Shown here: one piece after another, positions 1 to 12,929 of the stretch
How positions within the stretch are numbered: position 1 is the first letter of the stretch
How the letters are laid out: each line of letters opens with the position of its first letter
Assembly: GCA_017590115.1 (NCBI GenBank)
Contig: JAGGNK010003335.1
Location: forward strand, 11,036,286-11,100,285
Length of the DNA: 64,000 nt
Reading direction: 5' to 3'
Source of the DNA: Montifringilla adamsi
Lineage: Eukaryota > Chordata > Aves > Passeriformes > Passeridae
The notes under the pieces: generated by a model
The model's database searches: none
Told to the model about the DNA's origin: nothing
The model's input: only the letters and a program-made list of their open reading frames with translations
Program-made: the position numbers and the translations under genes

Positions 1-3000
1 TTGTGATAATGTCATTTTCTGTCTCAGTTCTGACTGTGCCCAGCACTCAGCACACAGGTGGCTCTGGGTGTCCCAGCTTGTCAGTTAAGGCTGGAAGCTG
101 GACCACCCCAGGTGAGGAGAGGGACATTGCAGTCATCCCTACACTTAAAATAGGAATCATTATTTTTACATCTCTGAGTCCCTTCTCTGTCTGCTCAAAC
201 ACAGCATCTTTTTAAACCACATCTGTATTTACCACACATCGTGTTCAACTATCTCCCAATTTCTATGATAATTTCCCTCCTTGATTTATAAGCAACAGAA
301 TTTTTTAATTATCCAGATGATTTTAATTTTCTCAGCCATACCTCACTTTGTTGAACATTAATCTTACACTCTTTTCTTAGACAATCTTTGCCCTTCACCA
401 CTTCTCCAGTTCATAATGGAACTAGATCTCAATGGTATTACACAGTCATTTTTCTCCCTAGATTAATTTGATATCATCTGCTTGATCTCAGGTTTTGTCT
501 TCTAAATACTGTATTTGACTTCTGGTAAACTATTCCAGAAATTACTTTAAATGTAAAACCAAAACCAAAACTACCCTAAGACATTTAAGACAACTTTACA
601 TAATTACCTTGCCTTCAGCAATTCCTGTGCTGTAGCATGGTAGGCAATCACAAGGAATTTACAGCTGTATTTTGACTGCTCCATGTTTTCCTAGTTTTGC
701 TGCTTTTTAGTGCTCAGAATTAGCCTCAGCTAGTGCAAAGTGTACTGGAAGACTGCAGCAGGGGATTTGCAGTGTGGTGGGAGGAACCATATGTTCAAAC
801 CTCTCCTCTTGCTGAGGAATGGCATTTTTTTGGAGGGAGAATGAAAGCTGGTTCTCACCTGCTTGGTGCTGCAAGACAATACCCTCCCTACAAACTCCTC
901 TGATTACTCATTTGTCTAGATCATCTCAAATCTTCTTTTAATATTAGCTGAGCACCTTCTTGATGCTGTCTTTGCCCTCCTTGGTGGTGGTTTCACTGCT
1001 TTAGTTAGCCCTTCTCACAGAGTTGTGGCCTCTGAAGAGATAATAAAATAGGTCCATTACATGGTCAGAAGAGCATTGTTTTAGCATCAGCTCTCTTCAG
1101 GAAAAGTTCACTAAACACAGAGCTCATAACTCAAACTGGGTGAAAAATACATGAACTGGTCCATTGGGCTCTGAGATGAAGTTACCAAAACCAGCAGCAA
1201 ATTTATTACTGTGCTGGTGATGAAGCATTCCTTGAAGCTGTAAGAGCTCTATTTAAAAAAGAAGAAAGAAAAGTTGTAAACACAAGGTTCCCTATCCAAG
1301 GAAACGGTAAAGCTTACAAAGTTAGCACAAGGGTAATTTTCAACTGCTTTTTATCTTTCTCTTGACTCAGCTTTGTACAAAATCTCTTCAGCATCTGTGT
1401 TGCCCAAACACAGATGAGAAAATTTGTTGCACCCCCTGCCATTTGAACCAGACTTACCTCTAACTCAATTACAAAACTGTAATTTCCAATAAAGCATCAT
1501 TAGACCTCTGTACCTGTCAGGTCTCTGACAGATTTAGGTGGGTTTTGCTTGGGAATTACCTGTGGTTTGTGGAGATAGCTAAAATAATTTTCATTTACTG
1601 TTCAGTGTATTACATTATAAATTGCATAAGGTTTTGGACCCGAAGCCATAACAATCTCTTTCAGATTATGGCTGCGCTGGAATTGTCACTCATTAGATTT
1701 GCAGCATAAACACTGGAAAGTGTGGTGATGCACACTGTCAGACTAACCAGTATTTACAGTGATAGGCAGGATTTACAATTGGATGACATGATAATAATAT
1801 ATCCTTGTTTACTTCTGTAATTAATGTTTCTAAAGAAAATACCCTGGAAACGTTCCATAAGCAAGATTTATTTCTGTTGATTGAGACTGTAATCAGATGT
1901 CCCTATTCAAACAGTAATTGGTGTGCTTCATTAACATGTAATTGAAAACAAGATTTATGTCAACGCTAGGCAATAAATAACAGGAATACATATTTTCTTA
2001 TTAGTGATGATCTCTTCTGTAAGCTCTCAGAGTGCTTGCTGCTTTTGTATTGTGCCACTTAGGTCATATTTTCAAAATCATGGTGTCTCATAAAAAGACA
2101 TTGTGCATTTAAAGTCCTCTGGATTTCAACCTCTGGCTCTGATGTACCAAGGCCAGCTCCCTTTTTTCTTTTTCCTGCTTTATATTCGACTCGCTGTTCT
2201 TGCCATGTTTTAGCCTATGTTTTTCCCTTGAAATGGCAATACCAGTAGGAAGGAATTCTAGTGATGAAGGGGAGAGCTCAAGGTGCTTGAACTTATTTTC
2301 AGTTGATGTTTTCACCAGGTTAGTCGAGGCTCAACCTGTTGCTCTTCCTTCCAAAATTCTTCAGTTCCAATACAAGTAAAGACAATTTTAAAAAATGGGG
2401 AAAAAACCCAAAACCAGCTTTTCTAGGCATTCTAAAAATAGAAACTAAACATGGCTTCTTTACAATTCAGTAAAACCTAATTAACTTCCTGTTAATAGGG
2501 AGAAAAGCACTGTGTTTTGTTCTAGGAGTTGACATATATGAGATAACACGCAAATAATGAAGTCAGAAGTGTAAGTCGCTGGGAATGGGTGATCCCATTG
2601 ATTTCATTGAAACAAGGGAGTTAAAATTGAAAACAAATTTCATCTAAGAAGCTGGTTCATTACCAGCAAATTGATGGAGCTCCATGTTTACTTACTGAAA
2701 TAATTTACCAATTGTATGAGATATAAGCAGGCACGGTGCTAGCATTGGCTAATTTTATGCTCAACGTGAATCTTATGGCTGGTCAGATGGATACCATAAA
2801 AAATAATTAGAGCCATTAGAGGTAATGGGCTACAGCTGCAGTAATACATGCTCTATTCTCAGTCCAGAGGTTTCTAAGCAAAATTAAATTAGCTCCTGTT
2901 ACCACACTGCTGCATCATATGCTCCTCACCTCCTGTGCATGAACTTCTCTTCCCATTTCCTTACTGCAAGCAGCATTTGTGCCCCACACAGAAAATGCCC

Positions 3001-6000
3001 CTTGTGGGGACAAGGAATTCTGAAGCTTGAGGCCATTCCTGTTTAAAAAGAAAAAAAAAACCCAAAAAATTAGAAAACAAAAAATGAGAATTACAAAGTG
3101 GCAGCAGAAGGTCCTCAGCTCCCATTAACTCCTTTCACATGTTGAGGATCATCCCTCTCCTCTGCAGCCCTTGGTGCAAGGCACAGATTGCAAGTCATGT
3201 TTGCATCAGTGCTGGACCTGGGCAAATTTCCACCCTGAACCATTTACATTAAAATTAACTTCTTAACAGAATTATGCCCACTGTATTGGAAGCACATCAG
3301 CAGCCTCCAACTTCAGGTGATACTGCCTGCACATCTTTAATACCCTATTTTTTTGCCAAAATTCAAAAGGCTGTTCATAAGAGTAAGGAAAATGCTGCAT
3401 TGTCTTGGAGGGGATGAGAGGAGGGACAAGAAGGAAATAGGTTCCATGGTACTGAGGTGATTAATGTGACTGTTTATGCTGAAGGAAATAAAAACTAGAA
3501 ATCCGGGTAAGTAATGATCTTTCCAAGTGAATGACTTTCTCTAGACCCACAATACAAACCCATGTACTGATTTCCTTTAAATTATTGCTGAAGTTCCCAA
3601 AGCAAAGCAGGGATGACACTGAATTATTTTTTCTTCCTTGTTGATTTTCAGGAGCACAGAATTCCCATTGATTTCCAGGGGTTCCCTGCAAGATGCCCAC
3701 ATGCCATCACCTCTCTTTAAAACAGGAGGTGCTTTGGTGGTGGGATGGAGTAGAAGGCTTAAGAGGCACATTTAGCACTGTCCCTTAAGGGTGGTGAGCT
3801 GGAGCTGAGTGTGCTCAGCGGGAGGAGCAGGACTAACACTATTTTTGATGAAGGTACAAGCCCAGTAGTGCAGCTTGGGAAGGATCTGTTTTCCATGTGC
3901 CAGCCATTTATCCCTGGCCATGGTGACTTCCCTGGCCTCAGTTATTGCAGTGTATAAAGGCTTCACAACTGCTGATATATTTATCTTCCCATCCTCCCCA
4001 TGGAGTTGGGAAGTGCTTTTACCTCTGTTGCAGAACTAAGAACTGAGATTAAGGGTCAGATTTGTTATGGCATTTAGGTGCTCAATGGGATTTTCAAAAG
4101 TAGCTAACACCCGTTATAATAAGTGGAACTTGGGAACTTGGTTAGTTCTGAAAATCCTGTTACTTGTGTCTTTTTTTTTTTTTTTTTTTAATTTTGGGCT
4201 TATATGAAGCCTTGGGATCCAGAGGAGTAGTTCCCAAGTTGTGGGGTGTCACCCAGACAGGAGAATGTCTCTTCATCCACCTCCCAGGAGACTGCAGGTG
4301 GGACAGGAGCAATTTCATGGCAGTAGCTTATCTCAGTGCTGAATTCAGCAAGCTGTAACTGTGCACAGCATTGCATTTACCCTTCCTGCCCAGCTCTGGG
4401 AGAGAGGTCAAAATCCAGTCCTGCAAATACTGGAGCAAAAATAAGCAGCACCCGTGGTCAATAAAAAGGGCTTATGTGCCAATTGCTGGGATGGAAAATT
4501 CAAGAGCAGGAGCAAATAATGAAACAATTTATATTCATGCAGCCACCTTTCCAGCCTACTGCTCTAAGTACAGGCTTACACCTCACCAGAAGATGGGAAT
4601 CCCACTAAAAGCTCTGGAGTATCACACTGGAAAACAAATGTTGATTTTGAATGAATTATCTGTTCATCTCTAAATCATTTTCTTTCATTATTAGTCTCCA
4701 AATTGGTTCTGCTCTGGAAGGCAGAATTAGGTTTAAAAGTAGAGTGTCTCTTAAATGCCTGCTTCAAATGAAAGTGTTCAGTAAACATTGCTCAAACCCC
4801 CAGAGCATAAACTCCTCAGCTGCTTTCTCTGGCTTTGCATAGATTTTGCAGCTCCTGGTTTATGGTCAGGTGGCTCAGGGATTCATTCAGGATATCAGAA
4901 AATAATCAAATGAAATCCCTTACAAACATATGCCCCTTAAATACCAAGGAAACTATTTTTAAGATGTTCCTGTCCTCCTTTACAGTAGCATAAATTGGGA
5001 CAAGAGTCCCAAAAAGATGGATTTACAGCAACATGGAACATGGAGGAGAGAGAAGAGTCAGGTTCCAAGCCACAGCACGAGCACAGAGCCATGTGGGCTG
5101 CAGACCAAGGTTTTCATGACTGAAAGAGCTGCACTTTGCTGTTGTGATGTTTTCAAACATTTCTGTAGTTTTAAGATTCTAAAGAGATCCCTGGGCTTTA
5201 AAGTTGTATTTTCAGCGTTAAAGGGTTGGGTTTGGGTTGCATCAGTGTGTCAGCAGGATTGCAGCTGTCTGAGGCTGTGATTTGGGGTGGTGGAGGGGGG
5301 GTCAGCTCAGTGAGGAGGGTGATGGAGCAGCAGCAAAGCCCTGGCTGTTGTTGTGTCCTTGTCCCACGTCACACCATGGGCTGTTCATGCCTCCATGAGG
5401 AAAGAAGCTCTGCATGGATTAGAATGCATCCAAAAATCATATGGTTTTCAAAAGTGTTTGCAAGATGCTGTTATTCCACTTCTTCAGGTGGAGGAGGGAG
5501 AGTAACTCTGTCACTTTGTTACACATGAAAGAATAAAACTTTGGGGCAGTGTTGGCTAGGACACTCCAGATCAATGGTGGTTTATTCAAAGCTTGAATTT
5601 TAACTCAGCTGGCTGTTCAGGGGACCTGTGTGCACAGGGAAAGATGTGCAAGAAGCTCCTCTAAGACTCCTCCCCCAAGATTTCCACAGATTTCCCAGCT
5701 CTCCTCTCTCTCCAGTGAAGGTGTGGGACTGGGAGGCTGCTGCTGCACTGAGCAGGAATTGAGGGCTGCTGCAAAGGAGAGTGTTTGCACTGTGGTGTCT
5801 GAGCACTGTTTTGGACCTAGGAGATTTATTTCTCGGTGGATAGAAGAGCTAAAAGATTAACAGATGAACAAATATGTTGAGACAGCAAGGACATCAAAGA
5901 AATTGGAGAGTCACTGAGATGCTGGAGAGCTGGAGAGTCACCAGGCCATGTTCTTAGGAATTATTTTACCCTCAGATTACCTCAGCTGTCTTGGGGTTTG

Positions 6001-7681
6001 GACACATCCTCTGGTGAATTTAGCTACATGATTTAGGATATAACTGGCCCAAGCTGTTTGCTGCTCCTCCTGAGGGATCCTGCCTGTGGAGAAGGAATGT
6101 GGCCTGAGTGCCAGACCCTGCAGCACAGATCCTGGGGGCTTAGGGCAAGCAGAGGGTCCTGTGTTTCTCAGGGAGAACACCAGCCCGTGAGGTGCACCAA
6201 GGGTGAGAGTGTACTGAGTCCCTGGGCAGAAATCTCCAGGGAAAATACGGGTCAGACAGCTTTTTGTCCTCCATGCAATCTGCAATGCAGTCAGGCAGGG
6301 AAAAAAAAGTGATTTACAGCAGTCTTAACCTTAGGTTCCTCACACAGGAACCAGCTGAGGGGTGATACCAGTGGAAGGAATCAGAAGTTTGCATAAAAAG
6401 TGGCTTCCCTGCAGAAAACAAGCAGCTCAGAAGGGTTGTGCAGAGGCTGCTATCCATGAGACCAAGCTCATTCCTTAGGCTGCATATGCCTCCCTGAAAT
6501 TTAGAAATTTAGATTTAGTTAAGTCAGCCAGGAAATTATGGATAAGTTTGGGGTCTTGAGGGAAATGTGTTCAAAAAGCAGAAGTATGAAGACACTGAAA
6601 AGAGGGAAAGTCGTAACTTGAAAAGTGCCACACAGAGGGAGCTGTGCCTGTGCTTTATTGAACTGTTGGCTGCAATAAATACAGCTGAATTCCCTCAGTC
6701 TCCCATAATGCTGTCTGAGTACCAGCAGGAGTCCATTTAAGAACACACTTACGTGCACAAATTATTATAGATACGGAGAGCAGAGAAATTGCTGATGCAG
6801 GCAAACCCTGAGAGCTGCCCAGCAGAGCTGGGGGTGGTGCTGGCTGCCCCATGCCCAGCTTTGGTCAGTGCTGCCAGCCCAAAACTGGCAAAGCAGGGGA
6901 GCCTCTGCTCCAGCCCTCCCACCTGCTTCACCTGAGGAGACCACAGCCTCGATCTTGTGATCCTACAGTAAATAAATGATTATTAAATCGACTAAAAGGA
7001 TATTCCCAAAGAGGGAGAGTTGGTTTTTTATAACCATTTGCAATACAGAGAGTAGTAAGAGACTGTATTATAAATAAGAAAGAGACAATTGCAATAGAAG
7101 ACCTAGAAATGGATGATGAACAAGGAAGACTGAACCTTGTGCTTCTGTTCTTTACAGCATTAACCCCAATTACTGAAGGTAAAAGTCTGGCTGTGTTACA
7201 GGGCTGTAGCAGGGCTGTCAGAGGCATCTGCAGTGTGTCCATGGTTAGGAGGGGCTGAAGCTCTGCAGAGCACATGGTCATGCCTGGTGTGATGTGAGCC
7301 TAGGACTGCAGACCACAAATTTTGGGGTCTTCAGCCTGATTGTTTTAATTGATTTCCTTGTATCCTTAAACCCTTCCAAACCTCACATTGTAAGAAGTCA
7401 GGAGAACTAATTTATTCCTGTTTGAACAGTGGTTTGAGGAAGAGAAACACTTGCACCCTTGCTCAGCTTTGCTGATATCCTGTTAGCACTGATTAGTGAG
7501 AAAGCTGAACCAGAAATAAGAGCAAGCTGACCTTGGGGGTGGCTTCATTGCCCCTTTTCTCTTGGTCCAGCATAGCAAAGCTGACATGGAGTGTTAGCAG
7601 ATCAGATTTGTGATGTGTTTTACCACACCACGCATGAAACTTTCCCCCTGGTAGCAGGTGAAAACCTGCACATGAGCAGGG
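1..7681 (+). other. SGCD: Intron of SGCD (upstream of the penultimate coding exon)
   Basis: No exon could be supported here. The open frames are short, lack paired splice sites and have no recognisable protein content. Because the exon at 7954 begins with the third base of a codon, at least one earlier SGCD exon must lie left of the window, so this block is read as intron. It holds short A- and T-tracts (about 3043-3060 and 4172-4190). The A+T-rich part near 1600-2020 is free of recognisable repeats and rich in TAAT-type motifs, so it is a possible conserved non-coding element; that last point is inference only. Confidence 0.7.
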
Positions 7682-7697
7682 TCTGAGGGGCAGCAGG

Positions 7698-7953
7698 GCT
7701 CAGCAGGAGCAGGAGTGTGGAGCCCACAGGCTGTGTGTCCCTGTGTGCTGCAAGATGGGGATGCTTAGCAGGAGCAGGAGCCCATGGCTGTGTCCCTGTG
7801 TGTTGCAAGGTGGGGATGCTCAGCAGGAGCCCATGGCTTGTCCCTGTGCTGCAGGAAGGGGGCTCAGCAGGAGCAGGAGCCCATGGCTGTCCCTGTGCTG
7901 CAGGCTGGGGGGCTCAGCAGGAGCAGGAGCCCATGGCTGTCCCTGTGTTGCAG
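7698..7953 (+). repeat. ~50-bp minisatellite abutting and duplicating an SGCD splice acceptor
   Basis: Five tandem units begin near 7698, 7764, 7818, 7863 and 7913. Each starts GCTCAGCAGGAGCAGGAG or close to it, then CCCATGGCTGT, CCCTGTG and a TGCAG- or TGCAAG-type end. The last two units are 50 bp long and nearly identical. The final unit ends exactly at the acceptor of the exon starting at 7954. The previous units carry the same pyrimidine-G stretch and AG at 7903 and 7854, so the array repeats the 3' splice site. The fourth unit also copies the first exon bases (GCTGG). Confidence 0.9.
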
Positions 7954-8077
7954 GCTGGAGTCGCCCACACGCGCGCTGGTGATGGAGGCTCCCAAGGGCA
8001 TCGAGATCAACGCGGAGGCCGGCAGCCTGAAGGCCACGTGCAGGACAGAGCTCAGGCTGGAATCCAAAGATGGAGAG
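7954..8077 (+). CDS. SGCD: Delta-sarcoglycan, penultimate coding exon
   Basis: This 124-bp exon encodes part of the extracellular sarcoglycan domain of delta-sarcoglycan, a single-pass type II membrane glycoprotein of the dystrophin-associated complex in striated muscle. It runs from acceptor TGTTGCAG to donor GAG/GTGAGT, starting at the third base of a codon and ending on a codon boundary. The translation contains [21 protein letters not shown] and [15 protein letters not shown]. From memory of the family these match delta-sarcoglycan closely; gamma and zeta share ESPTRSL but differ afterwards (zeta has MEAPRG and QST-EGE). One conserved cysteine lies in ATCR. Local base composition is GC- and CpG-rich compared with the surrounding intron. 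The acceptor sits at the end of a tandem repeat that offers decoy acceptors. Confidence 0.93.
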
Positions 8078-9789
8078 GTGAGTGCAAAGCCCTGCAGCAA
8101 AGCCAAAGCATGGGTCCCCTGCGGAGCTGTGGCCCTGTGGGTCACCAAGCTGCTGTGAGTGGAAGCCTGGGGACAGTGTGCTCTCCTGACTTCATTCCTT
8201 CTCACCCTGACTGAGCACATCCCATGCAAAGCAAGCTCACTCCGTGGCAAAGGCTGATTCATTATTTTTAAAGTGCATGGATAATAGCATCTGTTGTTCC
8301 AGTAGATTTATGCAGCTGTAAAATGCACACTGCTCCTAAATTCTTTGTTTCCTTGTCACTTTAAAACAAGATTTACTTGGCCAGCATAATTAAATCTTTT
8401 ATCGTATATTATTCTATAAGAAGAGCTTAATTCACCGGTATTGATCTGGAAAGCTTTTGTGGCTGATGTTTCATTCTGGAACGAAAGGGAACATTAGGAG
8501 ACACAGGTTGTTGCACTGGAGACACTTCCAAAGGGGAAGAGAGAACACTTAAAGCTGATAATATAGAGCAAAAGTAAAGTAGGTGATGAGTTAAGCCTCT
8601 TCTGGTGTCACAAAATCATGTGGGCACATGGTTTTGATGGTTTTCTAGTCCCCTCCTCCTGCCACAGTGATGGAAAGCACCAAAGGATGAGGCTGAGGAG
8701 CTCCCAGTGGGGAAACCACTGAGACCCTTGTCAGGAGGAGCTGCCCATGGAACACAAACCTCCAGGCAAGAGGGCTCCCACATCAGTTAAGATTTACCTA
8801 TCTTAGTGTCAGGGGTATAAAATAGAAAGACTCTTTAATTGCAGTTTCTGTTATTTCTAAACATTTGCATTTTAAGACAGTCCAAAGCTAGACCATGGGT
8901 GTTAAGAAAAAACTTCTGAAAAATACCAGAAAAAAACCAACCTAATACACTGAGATTGAAATCCAAGGCATTTCACAACTTCAGGCAGTTGCTTTCAGTA
9001 CTAAGATGCTTTTAAATGCATAAATTGACTTGTATCTTTCAGGACATCAGATGGGTGGATACTAAACTAGGAGATTGTTACTGTCATTGCTGATATTCTC
9101 AGTCACCCTGTATTATTCTGGGGTTCAGGTTATCTTACTGTATTCTGGCTGATGCCAGAGCACTCCCCTGCAGCTGCCACATGTCTGAGAGCTGCCACAT
9201 GTTGTTTGCCTTATGTTGTTTTGTAAGGAGGAATTTAGGACTGTTAGAACATTTGAGTTATTTTTAATATACACAAAAGTGTTACACATATACATAAAAT
9301 ATGCATAAAATATACATAAAATATACATAAAATATACATAAAAGTCAGTGCTGGGAGTCTGCAAGTGTAACTGGCAATGGGATCACAGTGACAGAGATCC
9401 TGATGGAGGAGCAGGGTGGTTGGGTGGGTGTGAACCATCCATGCTCTCCATCTGATGTGGGCTACCTCTGGTTGGGTCAATCCAAACCTGGGATTGGATT
9501 CCTGGAAGTGTTCCAGGAAGCTAAAAGCCAAGGAAACAGAGTGGGTACATCAGCAGAAACAAACTGGAGGTCGTGGTAAAGGCAGATAATGTGCCCACAC
9601 AGATTTGTATTAGACTTTCCCATCCTAAAACACTTCCCTACCCAGTTTTTGGAGCAGCTGAGCTGTCTGGAAGAATCTTCTTTAATCATAGAAATCTGAA
9701 ATAACAACTCTTTCTTTAAATCAGAAATAACAGCTCCCTGCTAATTATCTCTTTTTTTTCTCTCTCTCTCTCGCCACCACTGACTCCAG
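8078..9789 (+). other. SGCD: Last coding-region intron of SGCD
   Basis: The intron is bounded by donor GTGAGT at 8078 and acceptor TGACTCCAG ending at 9789. The pyrimidine tract at about 9749-9777 (a T-run then CTCTCTCTCTCTC) is strong. No exon was seen inside it. The only repeat noticed is an 11-bp tandem array at 9289-9342. Confidence 0.9.
9289..9342 (+). repeat. 11-bp tandem repeat (ATACATAAAAT)
   Basis: About five consecutive copies of ATACATAAAAT, one with a T-to-G change (ATGCATAAAAT). It is intronic within SGCD and no function is suggested. Confidence 0.9.
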
Positions 9790-9963
9790 ATAACGTTGAA
9801 TTCTGCAAAAATCAAACTACCTAACTTGCCTCAAGGATCTTCCTCTTCTGCAGGGTCCAGGCAAAAAATCTACGAGCTCTGTGTGTGTCCCAATGGGCGG
9901 CTGTTCCTGTCTCAGGCAGGCAGCAGCTCCACCTGCCAGATAAACACGAGCGTCTGCCTTTGA
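9790..9963 (+). CDS. SGCD: Delta-sarcoglycan, terminal coding exon with stop
   Basis: This segment encodes the last 57 residues and the stop of delta-sarcoglycan, joining in frame to the previous exon (…KDGE / [11 protein letters not shown]). Visible motifs are [11 protein letters not shown], a basic SRQKIYE step, and the C-terminal cysteine-rich module [16 protein letters not shown] then [11 protein letters not shown] and stop. Its four cysteines are those of the conserved EGF-like cluster that is disulphide-bonded in the extracellular C-terminus. Zeta-sarcoglycan ends ICLWS and gamma ends with a different TCQEH stretch, so delta fits best, although YELCVCPNG resembles zeta locally. Upstream exons, including the transmembrane segment, are outside the window. 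A tail-to-tail TIM-family neighbour supports the assignment, as in mammals. Confidence 0.94.
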   Translation: MTLNSAKIKLPNLPQGSSSSAGSRQKIYELCVCPNGRLFLSQAGSSSTCQINTSVCL

Positions 9964-10074
9964 GAGACAGTTTGCAGAGGGGCATCACAGGCAGCACAAA
10001 AGCCAGTTCTGGTCTCACAGATCCAGCTGCCAACTATTTTTACTAGAACACAGAAAGCCTATCAAAGACTTTTT

Positions 10075-10142
10075 TTGTGTGTGCGCGCGCGTGTGTGTGA
10101 ATATATATATATAAAAATATATATAAGATATATATATATATA
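10075..10142 (+). repeat. Compound (TG)n/(CG)n/(TA)n microsatellite
   Basis: A T-tract is followed by TGTGTGTG, a GCGCGCGC core, more TG, then alternating TA with short A interruptions. Alternating purine-pyrimidine of this kind is capable of Z-DNA and cruciform formation. It lies about 110 bp after the SGCD stop. Confidence 0.9.
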
Positions 10143-12929
10143 TCCTCTGTGTAAAATGATGTTTCAGTACAAGGAATCCCAGGGTGACCCTGTTACATTT
10201 GTGTAGCATTTCTCTTTCCCACACCAAAATTTACTGGTACAATCTGCTGAATTGGATCTGATGCTCCCCTGGACCCTTCTGCATTAAGACAGTGCAATGA
10301 TCACCCCTCGTTTTTGATCATGTTCTCAGAGCAATGGGATTGCTGGCTGGGCAAAACCCTGGAACCAATGCAGACCCACCACCATCCAAAGGGAAGAGAA
10401 GCATCTCTGATTATTTTTGTGCCATTAAATCGGTGGCATGAAAAAGAAATAATTTCAAAAACAACAAAGCAGCCAGATGTGCTGTGCTGATGACCTACAG
10501 TGATCCAAGATACCTGAGGTTAAATTACTCTTTAACTAAATTATCACCTGAAGCATGGTGCCCTGTTGGGAGAGAGGGATGCACTTGGCCAGCAGGAAAG
10601 TCCAGACCTTGGTGAAATAAAAAATGTGATTTTCTGAAGGGGTTCAACACTTTCCTGTGCATGGCCAAGGATGGCTTGTGCTATTCAGGTGTGACACATC
10701 AGGTCCAACACTAACCTAAAATCATCTCTGTGCTGGCAAAACTGGTGTTGTACTTAGTTGTTGGAAAGGAACAAACTTGTGAAAGCTGGACTAAGTAGAA
10801 AAATTCTGAACCTCTTTTGCTAACAGGTGTCCCAGATCGCCCTACAAACTCCCCATTAACACCTTCAATTTTGAACATATTTGGTGTGAAGGTGTGAAGA
10901 TTTAAGATTTGGACATTGCCTAAATATCTGTAGAAACAGAAAAAAACAGCTAGAAACTGAGAAAATCATAAAATTAAGTATATAATGTAGATGCTACACC
11001 AGAATTTTTGTCATCTTAAGATACACAGTCCAAGGTCACTCAGATTTGGTGGAAACTGCAATTATCAGAGATGCTGAAAATGAAAGACTTTTTTAAGGAT
11101 TTATAAAGATTGTGACAAAGCCAGATTACTGAAAGGAAGGGCTTTGGATGCTGGTTCCTCTAGAATTTGAGTCCCCAAAACTCTGTGGTTGAATCTTATC
11201 ATGGTTGCATTTTTTCCTTATTTTAAAGTCTAGGAGTCACAGGCAGGATAAAACACAAAAATCTGATCTGGTAACATTACTTCCAATTTTGAACTTTTGG
11301 AAAATAATGATAAGAGCCCAGATCATTGAAATCTGACCCATAATTTCATCCACATGTATGTAAAAATCCTTTAAAAAACCAAATATACCAATTAAGTCAA
11401 AAATTTCCAAGTTACAATAAATCTCAAGAGGGCAGCAAGGTTTCTAAGCCACTGAGATGCTTTTGAAATATTACCTCATGTGCAAATAAGACAGATCTGT
11501 GCTCATCTCTAGTGATATCTAACCAAAGCTGGTATTCTTCAAGTGATTTTCAAGATAAAGCATAGCTGACAGAAATCTTTAGAAATAATTTAGTCAATTC
11601 CCTTTTTTTACAGCTTTTCACATATTTTCTTGTGGTCTCGAGAGTACCAGGGTTTGATTTTTTTTTTAATGTTTTATTTTTAAATTTACAATTATAGCTT
11701 AATCCAAAACTGATTGGCCTCAGAGAAGATTTCTGTGGAGTTTAGATTAGATGTGTTGCTGCCTGACAAAGCAGCACTCCCAAAAACATTTATTCCTGAA
11801 AGAGGATTGAATTCTTTCCTTTTATTTGGGTCAATAATGCTTTCTGATAAATCAACGAATTCAAACTATTTGTTAATGAATGATTCCTGTAATTATTATG
11901 TTTTGAGTCAACATTTGAATGCAAAGGGTCACCCAGGGTAACAATTGTATTGGGACACAGGACTGTACCATCTCTGTTCAAAGAGGGGAATTGTGCCTAT
12001 GCCTTAAGTCAATGCACTCAGCAAGGAGAAGCACATCATATTTATCTTGTTATTAAATCTAGTTTCTTTGGGGGGAGGGACAGGAGGGTGTCTTGGGAAC
12101 TGGTTGTGCAACCTAAAACAGATATTGATGAAATACATTAAGACTGTAGGGGCACCTAGAATGATACAGACTTTTTTTTTTTTTCTTAACATGTTAAATA
12201 TAGCAAAATACTGTGTATGTTACCTCTGGGACCATGACTGAAGTCCCGTTCATAGTCCTACATTTACTGTAGATTTTTTTTCCATGTTTCATTGAATACT
12301 GATCACAAACCTCATAGCAAGCATGGCCCAATCCATAACCAAATCCTGTGTGAGCAGTTTGAAGACACGTGCTGCAGGAAGAGTTCCCTGACAATGAATC
12401 AGAGTAATTCCCAGCCCGGGGGTGTTCAGGGGGGTGAGGAAGGCAGGGCTGAGCCCACCAGGGATGCTGCATCCTGATTTCCGTGCTCCACTCTGATCAC
12501 AGCAGTGGCTCAGTCCTCATCCCTGTGCCACCCTCTGGCTGCTCCCAATTTCCATCCCAACAAATTAATTTCGAGTAGCTGCTTTTCCCAGCTGGGCTCT
12601 TGGATGAGGTTATCACCTTCTTGTGTCACAACAGCCATGAAACTGCTAAGGACATTCATATCTTGGTGTGAATTTCTGTTAGGAAATGACCTTAACATCT
12701 GTGCCATCACTGCAGATGCTTCTCTGAGGTGAACAAGGGGTACCTTAATTACATCTACTGAAAGAAATTCTTATTTCAATATATTTTACCACCATGTTTC
12801 CATCTTAAAAACCATAAAATTATGTGTTGTGTTGAAATGTGAGGAATTGTTTCTAGAAAGAATTTACCCCTGTAGGGACTTGGAGATCATTTGAGCACCA
12901 CTTGAGTTTTGAGACAGTGGTTTGGGTGA

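Noticed and set aside
7717..8214. Long overlapping + strand frames through the minisatellite
   Set aside because: They are open because the 50-bp unit is GC-rich and lacks stops. Only the 7954-8077 part in one frame is SGCD exon.
7954..9963. Assignment to zeta- or gamma-sarcoglycan
   Set aside because: The motif series [25 protein letters not shown] and the end CQINTSVCL without a further WS fit delta. The TIM-family neighbour also matches the SGCD locus.
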